Below are positions 1 to 10,640 of a stretch of 64,000 bases of DNA, in pieces (positions within the stretch are counted from its first letter, which is position 1; every line of letters starts with the position of its first letter). The position numbers and the translations under genes were made by a program. The notes beneath the pieces are model-generated. The model saw only the letters and a program-made list of their open reading frames with translations, searched no databases and was not told where the DNA came from. Origin of the DNA: Datisca glomerata. Lineage: Eukaryota > Streptophyta > Magnoliopsida > Cucurbitales > Datiscaceae. The stretch is taken from positions 1 through 64,000 of the forward strand of contig QANY01005796.1 in NCBI GenBank assembly GCA_003255025.1, written 5' to 3'.

Positions 1-757
1 ACACTCTAACCACCTTCTGCAGCCCCAACCGCATGGCATCAACAGCACATGAGGATTCAACATTGGATATCTCTGATATGCGACGGTTCAAATCTTTTGG
101 AGAAATCTCAATGTCTTTTTTTATTAAACGAAGAGCAACTGAGGTGTCAACGACACTGGCACCAAGAATGCTTAATGCCCTGTTATTCTCTTTGGAAAAG
201 GAAGAGTGAGTCATGGCACGACGCAGAAGTTCACTGCTCTGGAAAGTGTAGCTGAAGACACCGAAATAAACATAATATAATACCAAAAAAACAACATGAA
301 TAATTTGTTTCAGTTAATTTCTACAGTGGACTTCGGGGAAAATGAAGAGCCAAATAATCTGTGAAATTTCTCAACACTTTTTTCTTCTACATTTTATGAG
401 TAACCAAACAGATGTAAAGCGCACCATAGAACAAAGAGATGGAGAGGAAAGAAGAGGTTCTAACCCGATCTGCTTTTGCAAGGTTTCTAGAGCAGTTTCA
501 AATGGCGAAAATCGTTTAAGGTTCCAGCCGCTTGGTTCATTTCCAGCACGTCCCTTCAAGCACGACAAACCGATTACCACCTTTTGGTTGGCCAGAAAAC
601 GAACGAAAAGAAAACAACAAATATCACAACTATCCAACCTTAATTCCACGTATCAATTTCAATCGGCTTAGCAAGCAAGAAATTAAACATGTACCTGAAT
701 GTTGGGGACGATTGCGAGGGCGACGATGGCGAAGACAAGGAAACGACAGCTTGGCAT
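1..757 (-). CDS. NFD2: NFD2-like RNase III domain protein, 5' part (three exons, runs off the window)
   Basis: Three minus-strand exons join in frame: 757-695 (21 codons, hydrophobic signal-peptide-like start MPSCRFLVFAIVALAIVPNI), 553-465, and 251-1. The first intron has donor CAG|GTACAT; the second runs 464-252, splits a Gly codon and ends in a TTCAG acceptor. The joined reading frame gives an RNase III-like stretch with motifs LQKQIG, YTFQSSELLRRAMTHSSFS, ENNRALSILGAS, SEISNVESSCAVDAMRLG. I recognise this as the plant NUCLEAR FUSION DEFECTIVE 2 family from memory. The bacterial RNase III signature LEFLGD is replaced by LSILGA, so the two acidic residues of that signature are missing and classical dsRNA cleavage is doubtful. 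Exon 2 could instead start at 580, which is also in frame. The 3' end lies outside the window. No stop codons or frameshifts appear, so this is probably a live gene. Confidence 0.75.
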
Positions 758-971
758 TTTCAGGTTGAGGATTTTCCCTTCCAGACGAAGAAACGGAAAG
801 ACTGAGCTATTTGGACTCTGCAGATGTGCATTGGCTGATAATAAAGGAAGGTTTCAAGAAAAAACTAAAAAGAAAAATTAGCAATGGTACGTCCTGACCA
901 ATGGAGCTTCGCGTGGGATTCTACATTCACTGTTCGAGGTCCCAAGGTCCCAGCCACCCTTTCTTTTCACA
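758..971. other. Upstream region of the NFD2-like gene
   Basis: Short gap between the NFD2-like start codon and the MULE that begins at 972. It must hold the 5' UTR and proximal promoter of that gene. I see no convincing TATA box. The transposon sits only about 215 bp upstream of the start codon, so it could influence the promoter. Confidence 0.4.
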
Positions 972-1115
972 GGGGTATTTTTGATTTTAATGTGATTTTT
1001 AAAATAAATTCTGAAAATAATTTAATTTTAAAATTAATTCTAAAACTATGGTAGTAATGATCATATCGGAAGATGTTTTTTGTAAAGAGGATTTCAAGTT
1101 GGTAAAATGCGTCTT
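972..1115. repeat. Left terminal inverted repeat of the MULE
   Basis: AT-rich end of the element. Comparable blocks occur in inverted order at 5541-5682 (AATTC..AAAA.TA.GGTAGT, then GCGTCTTT). Identity is moderate, so the element is old. The outer border is set by the 9-bp duplication at 963-971. Confidence 0.6.
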
Positions 1116-1398
1116 TACAAAAGACACCTTCAGTGCAGCCTGAATGCGTCTTTTGCGAAGGCGCCTTCAGTGTAGATCCTCCATACGTTACAAAAACCAT
1201 CAACACAATCATATAACACAACCCTGCATACAAAAATCATCCATGCTGCAGAATATTTTATAATTTTATCACACATTCTCAATGAAACATCATATATTTT
1301 TAACATTCTCGATGAAACAACATACATTTTTAACAAATTTTATTACTTGACATTTTATATTATTCTACAAAAATTTAAATACAAAAAATATAAATCAA

Positions 1399-3554
1399 TC
1401 ACGTTCCACACGGTGGTCCTCTTCTCATTCTTCTTGGGCGTCTTTCATATGTTTGTAGTTGAGTTACTTGTGATGATGGACCTTCTTCCATAATAGTTGT
1501 TGCTACACTTTTGTTCTCTACAATAAGCAGCGGGTCTTCCTCCACAATATATGGGTCTTCTTCATCCATAAATAGGAGCATCTTCCAGAATAGGCGAGTT
1601 TCGGGCACGTCTTCTACCTCCTCCTCCAGGAGCACTGGCTCGTCCTCCTCTACGCCGTTGAGGTTGATGAAAGGGTTCGGAAGTAGAACCAAGTTGAGTC
1701 ACTGACTCGCCTTCAAATGTATAAAAGGTCGGCGACGTGTATGGCTATTGCTGAGACAAATGGTTCATCTCGAGGCATGTGTGATTCTTGTTGACTTCTT
1801 TGAGATGAGTTGTGCACTCCATGCCTTCGGGACAAAAGAGCTTGATAAGTCGCATTCGCTTGTCTTATTACTTGTGCAGCTGTCTCACACACATTATAGA
1901 TTCGAGGCATTATCCAAGACAGCTCAGTATTATCGAGTGTCAAATTGTTAATATTGTCCAGACTCTCGTCTGCATAGATAAAAAAATATTATATAAGTTA
2001 CTTATTAAATGACCATATAAGCCTCATTAATTACATAAATTAATAAAAAAATTACCATTATATCATATAACGCTCCCTGTTGAGTTATGTATCACCGTGT
2101 GATTCTCTGATACCATAACATGTATGAGTTGTCATATTCATGTTCATCCACGTGCCCAACAGCAATGCGTGTCCTACGCTCATCCCATCTTTCAATGTAT
2201 GCCTAATGTTGGATGCCCCAATTTAGTTCATTTCTCCCCCTTAAGTCTATGTCATGCAACCGTCTTTCGGTATCACATGGCTCGGGCACACGTCGAATCA
2301 TACCGAATTGTCTTAGAACACGATCCGGTTGATGCCATTCCACTATATAAAAGTAAATGAGGGGAGAGACAGACCGTCATATATCTTCATGCATGATGCA
2401 GTATTCAGGAAGTGTATGGATAATATCATTATAAGGTTGTCATATAACCTATAAAAACCATATTATAAATAATATGATAAAACCCGAGTATTACCTATGT
2501 TATAAGTAAAAAACATAGTATTACTTGATCTGGAGTTTGTCTATCTAATGCAAATCGATACACTTCAAGAACTTATGTAGAGCTCTCTGTGAGACTAAAA
2601 ACATCTCTCCATCTTTGAGATAAATTGCACAGTTAAATACATGTAAATGATAACATACATATATAATAATCAAATGAGTTGACTTACCGTATACCCAAAG
2701 GACGAGGAGGCATTGGAAGTCCATCATCCCCGACATTATCATGTGTCGCCCGTTGCAACCTCACTGTGCCAAATGTGAAAATCAGTCTCATGCCCATAAT
2801 TGCAGTAATACTAGTGGGCCAGCAATATCAGAAGCATTTTTATGGCTGGCTTTACACATCTCCTTATACAACCATGTAAGGCATGCACTACCCCAACTAT
2901 AATGTTTGCCTCAGCAAAATCTTCTAGTAAAGGCAAGAACATCAAAGGTACCATAATGTTTGACTTATCACAAAAAATGGTACCTCCAATAAGTTGTAGA
3001 ATATATGCACGTGCATAACGTTGCACATAAAGCTTGTCGTCATCATCATCTGATAATGGGGGAAAATGTGCAGTCAAACACGTCATAAGTAAACGTGATC
3101 CCTGTAAATCACGTGGGCCTGGTCCAAAATCCTAATAAATCTTCACATATCCTTGGCCAATCTCGATGTGTACTACCCGTTACTGCCATCCCTTCAACTG
3201 GAGTCCTAACAGTATTTTCACATCCTGTAGAGTGATAGTACATTCACCATGTGCCATATGAAATGTGTGTGTTTCAGGACGTCATCTCTCCACAAAAGAT
3301 GTGATCAAGTGTCAGTCGAGGACGATAAACCCAATCCTGGCAACTCCATAAAATCCAGCATGTATCAAATATGAAATAATACGTCTATGGAGTGGCATGT
3401 TCCGATGAACAACTGTAATATGTCGGCAACAATGTAAAGCACGAGAATCCTCCTGGTCCCAAACATGTTGGGATCTATGTTGATCCTGTAAATACAACAC
3501 TGAGCTATCTTGTGATCCAGGCTCCATGATATCCTGAAAATGAATGTCGTTCAA
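1399..3554 (-). pseudogene. Plant Mobile Domain (PMD) gene, decayed, inside the MULE
   Basis: Minus-strand blocks match the plant mobile domain proteins (MAIN / serine-threonine phosphatase 7 long-form homologs). At 3554-3312 the block includes SVLYLQDQHRSQHVWDQED, then RRIISYLIHAGFYGVARIGF. At 3086-2811 it has ARAYILQLIGGTIF and MFLPLLEDF. Near 2340-2130 it has EWHQPDRVLRQFGMIRRVPEP-like and ELNWG-like motifs. The basic tail at 1692-1399 ends in CGT, as is usual in this family. Blocks lie in different frames with stops between them, so this is a pseudogene. PMD genes are known passengers of Mutator-like elements in plants; their cellular relatives act in silencing and meristem maintenance. 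Why elements carry them is unsettled. Confidence 0.7.
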
Positions 3555-3712
3555 AATACAATGATTATATTGAATTACATAAAAATGTACTAAGTCAAAT
3601 ATTACATTGAATTACATAAAAATGTACCAAGTCAAATATTACATTGAATTACATAAAAATATACTGAGTCAAATATTACATTGAATTACTTAAAAATATA
3701 CTAAGTCAAATA

Positions 3713-4989
3713 TTATGAGTCATTTGAAGATTGTCCTCCATTACGAGAAGGACAATTTCGACTGTTATGTCCCTCTTGTCGACAAAGTCCACATTTACTA
3801 TGAGTACTTGACTCTCTCCAATCCATCTCGTTTCGTATACGGGTCGACTTGGGTCTACATTTCTCCCGCGTCCTAGTTGTATTAGCTTTTATACCAGCAT
3901 GCCGATCAGATATTAACACAAGTCCCTCCCACTACGTAACGTAACGCCTCAAGCAATATAAAAACCATGACCAACTATCTATGATTTCCTCATCAACTAT
4001 AATATAAGCAATTGGAAAAATACGTCCATTTGAATCAACCGACGTGGCAATCAACAACTTATGCTTATACTTGCCATATAAAAATGTGCCATCAATTTGA
4101 ATGACTGGTCTACAATATTTGAACCCTTCTATAGCAGCAACAAAAGACCAGAACACATATCCGAATATCACATTACCTGGTTCACCGATGTTATGTGTTT
4201 TCCATTGAACTACAGTCCCAGGGTTCGACTTCACAAGCATAATCAACAATATTGGTAGTTGTTGGTAAGATTGATCCCAATCACCAAACATTTTAACAAT
4301 TTCTTTTCGTTTAGCTTCTCATACCTTTATGTAATCCACATCGTATCCAAATTTATTTTTCACCATCTGATGAAGTGCTGCAAGAGATGTAGTTGGATCC
4401 CATTTCACGACACCCTGCAACTCACGTGCAATCAATGTTGAGTCCAACTGTGAATGATCTTGTGATAATCTTGGATAGACACATGTGTGAGGTCTGGTGT
4501 ATTGAGTTATTTCAAATATATTATGTGATTTTCGACGACACGCATGCACTTTCCACTGACATGAGAATAAATTGTTGCACTATCGTGTACCTCAAATCCA
4601 CCACATATATTGTCACTATAAAAGTTTATGCTAGGACCTCCTACATCTCTAGCATTTTTGGTTAAATATAACCCAATTGTATTTGGTGGAGGAATTTGAA
4701 GCACAATAGTAAACAACACATGCGCATCGTTATCATTATGTATCTAAAATTACACATAGTTGAATGACCCAGTACCAAGAGTAAGTGAGTAACGATAAAC
4801 TATGTTCAAGTTCCAATGTAGACGGTCAATTGACAAGGCTTCACATAAAGTATTATATAGTTCGTTAAAAGTAATCTTCTTATGAATTACAATTCCCCTC
4901 ATTGAAGGTTGATCATAAGAAACTCCATTTGAACAGATTACGACATTACCATTCATGTAACATAAAACTACCATAGGTCTTTCCCCCAT
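3713..4989 (-). pseudogene. MULE (mudrA-like) transposase, broken and internally deleted
   Basis: Minus-strand order: an N-terminal region from 4989 (MGERPMVVLCYMNGN), a block at 4719-4507 with QIPPPNTIGLYL, a frameshift near 4540, then 4549-4319 and 4291-3932 with the MULE core (VIQIDGTFLYGKYKHKLL, then IDSWSWFLYCLR). The reading frame then passes LISDRHAGI and goes straight to a zinc knuckle, CGLCRQEGHNSRNC (CX2CX4HX4C), ending at 3713. The rest of the catalytic core and the SWIM zinc finger, expected between DRHAGI and the knuckle, are missing: an internal deletion of roughly 200 codons. In-frame stops occur at 4750, 4319 and 3932; the one at 4319 lies where relatives have Trp. The element could not move by itself. 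Confidence 0.8.
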
Positions 4990-5540
4990 TTGTCAACCTA
5001 CTAAACAATACACAACAGTTTCAGAACTAGATCTAGAAATTCTACAAATTCAGAGTTAATAACTACATTCTCATAATATATCAACTCATTCATAAATAAA
5101 TCATATAAATTAAGAATTTAAACATCACATAATTGAGAAAGTGCATCTAAAATTGAATAATTTCATGATTTCAAGAGCCCAAAACACATGAAAATCAAGG
5201 GTTTGAGTGAGATTAAAGAGAGATATTACAAAATTGATGACATATATTCATACAACATTCATAAAAAATGAATAATTTCAAGATTTGAAGAACAAATTTA
5301 AGAGATCAAAAGAGTTAGAAATATACCTAGGGTTTGAGAAGTTCTTACTAGTGATTTGAGAGATTTTTTTTTGAATGAGATTGAGATAAGAGTGAAAGGA
5401 TGTAATACCGGCGAAATGGCAGTAAAACTTCAGCCACAATCGACGGGGAAGGGAGGCGTTCGTGGGCTAAGGCAATCTTCTCCGCGGGCTGTGACAAGCA
5501 TCCGCTTTCGATCATGTGGTATTAAAAGGAAAATGTGGAA

Positions 5541-5682
5541 GCAAAGACGCCTTTTACGTGGCCCATATTTGGGCCATGCCTTCGTACTAGGTGTCCTAAA
5601 CTACCTTATTTTTGAATTAGTTTCAAAAGTACCGTATTTTAATTAATTTTTTCCAAAATTACTGTAGAATACTTAAAAATCC
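5541..5682. repeat. Right terminal inverted repeat of the MULE
   Basis: Inverted, diverged counterpart of 972-1115, followed by CTTTTCATA at 5683-5691. The GC-richer stretch at 5400-5540 lies just inside it and would be the 5' leader or promoter side of the minus-strand transposase. Confidence 0.6.
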
Positions 5683-5691
5683 CTTTTCATA

Positions 5692-6429
5692 CTTCTAATA
5701 TTTTCGTTCACCACTTTTCAAAGTATCCCATTGAGAAATTCCCGACCCAAGACCCTTCATAACCAAAAAAATGATATTAATACCCAAAATAGTTTTTTAA
5801 ACGATTTTTTCCTCACCTTGTACAATCCACTCCCTCCTTCAACTTAGCATTCATTCTCTCTCTCACCGTCAACTCTTCTTCGTAGCGGGTCATTCTCTCT
5901 CCCTGTCATCAGTTGTTCTCCCTCTCTGTCTCACTCACTATGACTCACCCTCACAATCTCTAATTGGGGTAAGTTAAGCATCAACCTTCTTGATTTACTA
6001 TGGTTATGAAGTTTTTATTAAGAATTTTTTTTATTTGCGTGTGAGTTGAAGTAGGTTTTAAATGAGTTTTGGAAGAGGAGGAAGCTTCGAGACTCTGTTA
6101 ATGGATAGCATGATTATTGGGCTGATGAAGTGAGAATTCTTACTTTACCTTGAATTTTAGTAGTGTTTCTTTGAGAATAATGTTATTTTGATAAATTGCA
6201 GGCAAATTAATGCTCTATTTTTTACCACCCCTCACTGTCACTATTCTATTTTTGGTGGATTTGGTACTTTGTTTTGTTACTCTCCTTCTTGAAATTGTTT
6301 TTTTCATTTCTTGTGAGAAATTTAGTGTTTTTTTAAGATGGGGGATAGTGTTATGTCGTGTGTAGGGGGGAGGGGGCGGGTTGGGGAGGGTTTGATTTAA
6401 TTATTTTCAATGAAAAGGTTATTTGCTAG
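5692..6429. other. Non-coding stretch, no gene recognised
   Basis: Contains CT-rich sequence (5825-5980) resembling a 5' leader, a possible splice donor GGTAAGTT near 5968 and a possible acceptor TTGCAGG near 6199, but no reading frame I can identify. It may be the outer part of a further element whose inner part is the palindrome array that follows. No matching inverted end was found. Confidence 0.3.
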
Positions 6430-7285
6430 ACGTAAGCCTATCATTAACATATAACCTGCTAGAGTATGGTCTAGCAAATCTGTAGATGCTAGACCTTGGT
6501 CTAGCATGACTTGGTCTAATTTATGTCTTTCATTTTTTTTTCTAGTTAGAGATGTTGAAAATTGAATTGAGTTTTTTGTTGATATTGTGTTTTAATGGTT
6601 GAATGCAATGTTTTATTTCCTCATGTTAAATACTTTTTGTTCGAGTCATTTTGATGAGGGTGTATCCAAGTTGTTCTCTACCCTACACCATGCTTATTTT
6701 GATGAGGGTGTATCACAAATATGGTTTCTTATTATTAATAATATTTTTCATTTCCTTGTAAATGTAGCTGTGATTATGGCATGTTCGTGAGTTTGTGGAG
6801 TTGTTGTGATTGTGCCTAGGTCGGGATTTGAATGAGTGTACTTGTGGTATGATAGTTGAACTTCGAGAGAAGATGATAGTTGAAATATACGAACATAGCC
6901 GTGATATTGGAGTATCCAAATTATAAGATGATTTGTAATTAGTGGAGTTATAAATAGAAATGAAACTTATTTTAGATGGTCTAGCAAGTGTTAATTTTAA
7001 CACAACACTACTAGACTACGGCCTAGCATAATATTCTGCCAGACCGTGGTAAAGTGACCTGGCATGCAAAAAAAATAAGTGTTGAGATGATATTGTATTG
7101 TTAATGCAGGAATAAATCACTATTTCGAGATGTCATAATTGTAGTCCTCATATTATTGTGTCTCTATTCGTTTTGCTAGACCATGGTCTAGCAGAATATG
7201 TCTGCTAGACCATGGTCTAGCAAGTGTTAATTTTACCACAACATTGATAGACCAAGGTCTAGCATAATATTCTTGCTAGACTGAT
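6430..7285. repeat. Palindromic repeat array, family C
   Basis: Interspersed copies of a 20-bp perfect palindrome with arm TGCTAGACCA and its reverse complement. Perfect copies lie at 7174-7193 and 7203-7222; degenerate ones near 6426, 6461, 6489, 6976, 7010, 7038 and 7240-7290. Between copies a second motif recurs (AAGTGTTAATTTTA..ACAACA, near 6985 and 7222). Design and arm length match families A and B of the 41-56 kb region although the sequence differs. It stops within about 10 bp of where trehalose-phosphate synthase similarity begins. Confidence 0.75.
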
Positions 7286-7296
7286 TCATAGTGAGG

Positions 7297-7717
7297 ATAC
7301 TTTGGAATCGAGTATTTTGGCCGTACGATATACATCATATCTTGCCTGTTGGTGTTCAAATTAGCATAAAAAGATCCTTACTCTTACGTTAAGGCCAAAG
7401 AAATCAAGGAACATTTTCATGGGGAAGAAGCTTATTCTTGGTGTTGATGACATGGACATATTTAAAGGAATCAGTCTGAAGTTATTAGGCACGAAGCAGC
7501 TCTTATACCAGTATCCTGACTTGCGGGGTAAAGTACTTCTTGTGCAAATGTGAATCTTGCAAGGAGCACCGGGAAAGACGTTGAGGAAGCAAAAAGAGAG
7601 ACATATTTGATTACCAAAAGGATAAAGGATAAATGAGGTTGTTTAGTTTTCCATGCTATACGCCTGTAATCTTGATTGACCGTTTGATTCCTCTTCACGA
7701 GAAGATCGTCTATTACG
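7297..7717 (+). pseudogene. Class II trehalose-6-phosphate synthase fragment, upstream half
   Basis: Plus-strand similarity to the GT20 glycosyltransferase domain of plant class II TPS proteins. Motifs in order: GYFGIEYFGRT at 7297, ILPVGV near 7345, LILGVDDMDIFKGISLKLL at about 7430-7490, then RSTGKDVEEAKRETY near 7560-7610 and TPVILIDRLIPLHEKIVYY ending at 7717. The blocks fall in different frames with several stops, so it is a pseudogene. The start is abrupt after the palindrome array. The sequence resumes at 11652: an LTR retrotransposon has inserted inside the codons for YYA, duplicating TTACG. Confidence 0.85.
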
Positions 7718-8663
7718 TGTAAAGGATTTTTCTTGTTTTAACCAGGGATCAAGGGGAAGAATATCGATAATGACTAATTTATATAAGTATTAATTAGAAA
7801 TAGAGAGAGTGCAGGGAGCAGAGGGTCTAAGTTAAGTTTTTTATTATATTGAATGTGTGATTTTTATTTAATACATTGGCCTTGTATAGGCTCCACAAAT
7901 ATCATGAGTTGATTAAAATAACAATATAAATAGAGGTATTCATTATGCCTAGAGATTATACTCGTTCGTGGGGATTACCCTGTTAGGTATGGACCCCTTT
8001 TCCTTTCTCGTTTCCCATCCGTTTCGCTCATCCGTAAATCAGTCACTACCACTTGGTGATTTTTTGTGGTTTCGAGCTAATCAATCACAACCATTTGGTT
8101 GCCTGCCAATCCGCCTCATCCGAATCATTCAGCTTACCCAATCAATCACACCCTTTTGACTGTCTATTTCCAATCCCTTTCATATGTTCCTGCTTTTCTT
8201 CTTTTTCTGTTCTTGCACAGTTCGGTAAGTTACTTCCCCGTTCCAGAGGCACAAGACCCCGTCAAACTTTTCTCGTTAACCGGTCTACTTTTCCTATTCT
8301 GATAAGGTTTCTCGCTTTCGTGCTCTTTTCTGTTTCTCAAGTTCCTTCTCGTTTAGAGTTCCTTTCCGTTTAGAGCTCCTTCTTATTTAGAGCTTCTTGC
8401 CGTTTAAAGCTTCTTCTCGTTTAAAGCTCCTTCCTGTTTGGAGCTCCTTCCCGTTTAGAGCTCCTTCCGATTTAAAAATCTTTTATGTTTAGAATTCCTT
8501 CCTGTGTAGAGTTTCTTCCTGTTTAGAGTTCCTTTCTCATTATCTATTTGTGTCACTTCTATTTTCCCGTCTAGTCCCCAATCTTACCATGTTCATGGTC
8601 CACGCGTCACCTTAGGATTCGTTCTTTTTGTACACGTATCTTAGGTGATTTTTTCCTTGTTCA
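7718..8663 (-). repeat. 3' LTR of the gag-only retrotransposon
   Basis: Begins TGTAAAGGATTTTTC and ends TTGTTCA, directly next to TTACG on its outer side. It carries the minisatellite at 8351-8537. The same landmarks occur in order in the copy at 10641-11651. Confidence 0.88.
8351..8537. repeat. 17-bp minisatellite within the left LTR
   Basis: About eleven tandem copies of a 17-bp unit close to GTTTAGAGCTCCTTCCC, with substitutions. The partner array in the other LTR is at 11281-11525. Confidence 0.85.
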
Positions 8664-9522
8664 TTTACCCCTATTACACTCAGTAAAGTTTCACTTATTG
8701 ATGAGTAATGACGAGAAATTTTGATTTGTATGTGCCTTTACGAAGATCACCTTATCTTTTCTTGGGAACCTGCATTTCTTTGGAAATAACAAACAAATAC
8801 ATATAATGTTAATTAAATTAAGAGTGATGCGGGTTCTCCCTGTGATGGTGCTTCGTATTCGTTCCTGCTGACATCTTTCAACGTTTTCCCTATTTTCTAA
8901 GTTGTTTCATGTGTAGAGCGGATGATTTTTCCAGTTTCCGTCTTCTTCTGAGTTTTTATTTTTTTTCCTTTCCTTGCATTGTGTATCATCTTTTGTTTTG
9001 CTTTCCACATTTTAGAGAGAGATTTTTCCCGCTCTCAAGGCTTTATGCTTTTAAACCTTCGACCCGATTTTCATTTTAGAGAGTGATATTTGTCCTCCCT
9101 CGATGACTTAGGCTTTCAGACCATGTTCATTATTCATTTTTCTACATTTTAGAGAGAAGTTTTTTCCCACTCTCGAGGGCTTAGGCTTCCAGGCCACCGA
9201 TCTTTTTTCGGTTTCAATTTTCTTTTTAAAGAATAAGTGCCCCCACTCTCAAGGCCTTAGGATTTTAAACCATCGACCCAATTTTCATTTTATAGAGTGG
9301 TTTTTGTTCCGCCCTCGGTGACTTAGGCTTTCAGGCCATAGTCATTACTCATTTTTTCACATTTTAGAGAGAATAGTTTTCCCGTTCTTAATGACTTAGG
9401 CTCCTAGGCCCCCGACCTCTGTTCCACTTGTTGTCTCCCTTCTCACTTTATTTTTCTATTCTCTGATTCTTCTTTCTGCCTGCACATGAGCTCTGTTCTT
9501 CTTTCTTTGGCTTATTAATTCG
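8664..9522. repeat. Untranslated internal region with a minisatellite of about 72 bp
   Basis: Within the internal region of the retrotransposon, 9010-9420 holds about six imperfect copies of a 60-75-bp unit. Each has TTTTAGAGAG near its start, then a CT-rich block, then CTTAGGCTTTCAGGCC. Alternate copies look more alike, suggesting a two-unit higher-order repeat. Nothing coding is visible in 8664-9522. Confidence 0.7.
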
Positions 9523-10409
9523 TCATCCTGCATGTTTTAACAAGCTTTTCTTTTCTTCTTCCAACGTGATGTATGCTTGCGATCTTTGGAAAGTCTCTAC
9601 TATGGTCAAAGGTTTTACCTTTAATAAATCTTCAAAGAAGGCTGACTCTAGATCAAGTCCTCGTCTAAAAGTCAGTCTTGCCACTTTGTCGTCACAGTTT
9701 TCTACCTTGGCCATCTCCTCCTTCAATGTATGAGTGTATTCTTGAAGTGTATCTTTTTCCTTCTAGGTGGATATCGTCAGAAGGTAGTCTAAGTCATCCA
9801 TTACTACTCGGTAAGTAGAATACTGTACCAAGAAGACAATGCACATGATAGTAATGTTAGTAACAAATTGTGTAGGGAGGGAGTAATACCATTTAAGTGT
9901 AGTCCTGTCTAGATTTGTGGGGAATATCCTGCACATCAAAGCGTCTTCCTGTTGGTATAATGCCATGACTTGCTTGAACCATCTGAGATTATCTACAAGG
10001 TCATATTTTCTTTCATAACATTTAAATTTAGGTGTCATGAACTTCCTCAAAATTGGAACGACCAAGATTTCTTGACTTAATGGAGTCCTGGTGAGTGATT
10101 CTAGGTCAATTTTTCTCGTGTTTCCTAGGCTTCTTATTTCCACCATCTTTCTTTCCATCATATCCTCCATGGCAGCTCCCGTCATGACTTTTGGTTAACG
10201 AATATCTCCCGCCTCCTCTTTTTCATCTTCCTTGGACTAAACTTCCCCGTCCTCATTCTGCACGTTCTTACCATTTTTAGTGTCTCCTTCCCGTCTGACT
10301 TCATGTCCATTTCCTTCTTGGTAGTTATCCCTTCCCTCACGATTAGTGTGCTGGCTGACTTATGCCCGTGTCTGTGCAAGGTCTCGTTAAAATGCTGAGA
10401 TATGTTCAT
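9523..10409 (-). pseudogene. Ty3/gypsy-type gag, degraded
   Basis: Minus-strand blocks at 10409-10182, 10185-9763 and 9726-9523. The middle one carries the retrotransposon gag signature, with DLVDNLRWFKQVMALYQQED, MCRIFPTNLDRTTLKWYYSL and a C-terminal block. The last block continues with VARLTFRRGLDLESAFFEDL. A stop near 9763 and a frame change near 10182 interrupt it. No CCHC knuckle is seen before the LTR. The closest recollection is gag of plant gypsy and LARD-type elements. It would have formed the particle shell. Confidence 0.75.
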
Positions 10410-10640
10410 GCATCGTCTGCCACGTGTTGTGTAGTGTTTCAGTGTTTTGATGTTCTATTTCTTACATTCGGCTCAGGATAGTCCAAAGCATCTCAGCTGG
10501 AGGAGCAGGGTGATGGGCCTGTTCATCCCAATTCCCGTTTCCTTCATTGAGGGTAGTGTTCGATCTGGTTCGGGGCATGGTTTGGTTTTCTAGAGGGTAT
10601 CTTTTAGGCTATTTTTCATCTCTCCATGAAAGCACCAAAA

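Larger units (their letters stand above)
972..5682 (-). mobile_element. Mutator-like transposon (MULE) with transposase and plant mobile domain genes
   Basis: A complete but dead element. It is bounded by CTTTTCACA (963-971) and CTTTTCATA (5683-5691), a 9-bp target duplication with one mismatch, which is the length typical of Mutator-like elements. The ends are diverged terminal inverted repeats: the left starts GGGGTATTTTTGATTTT and the reverse complement of the right starts GGATTTTTAAGTATT. Inner blocks match at similar depth, for example GGTAGT near 1047 and 5600 and GCGTCTTT about 131-137 bp from each end. Both genes run on the minus strand: the transposase (4989-3713) first, then a Plant Mobile Domain gene (3554-1399). 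Both carry stops and frameshifts. Confidence 0.8.

Noticed and set aside
371..671. Frames of 92-109 codons on both strands near 342-671
   Set aside because: The minus-strand one reads through NFD2-like exon 2 into both flanking introns; the plus-strand one is antisense to it. The spliced minus-strand gene explains the conserved part.
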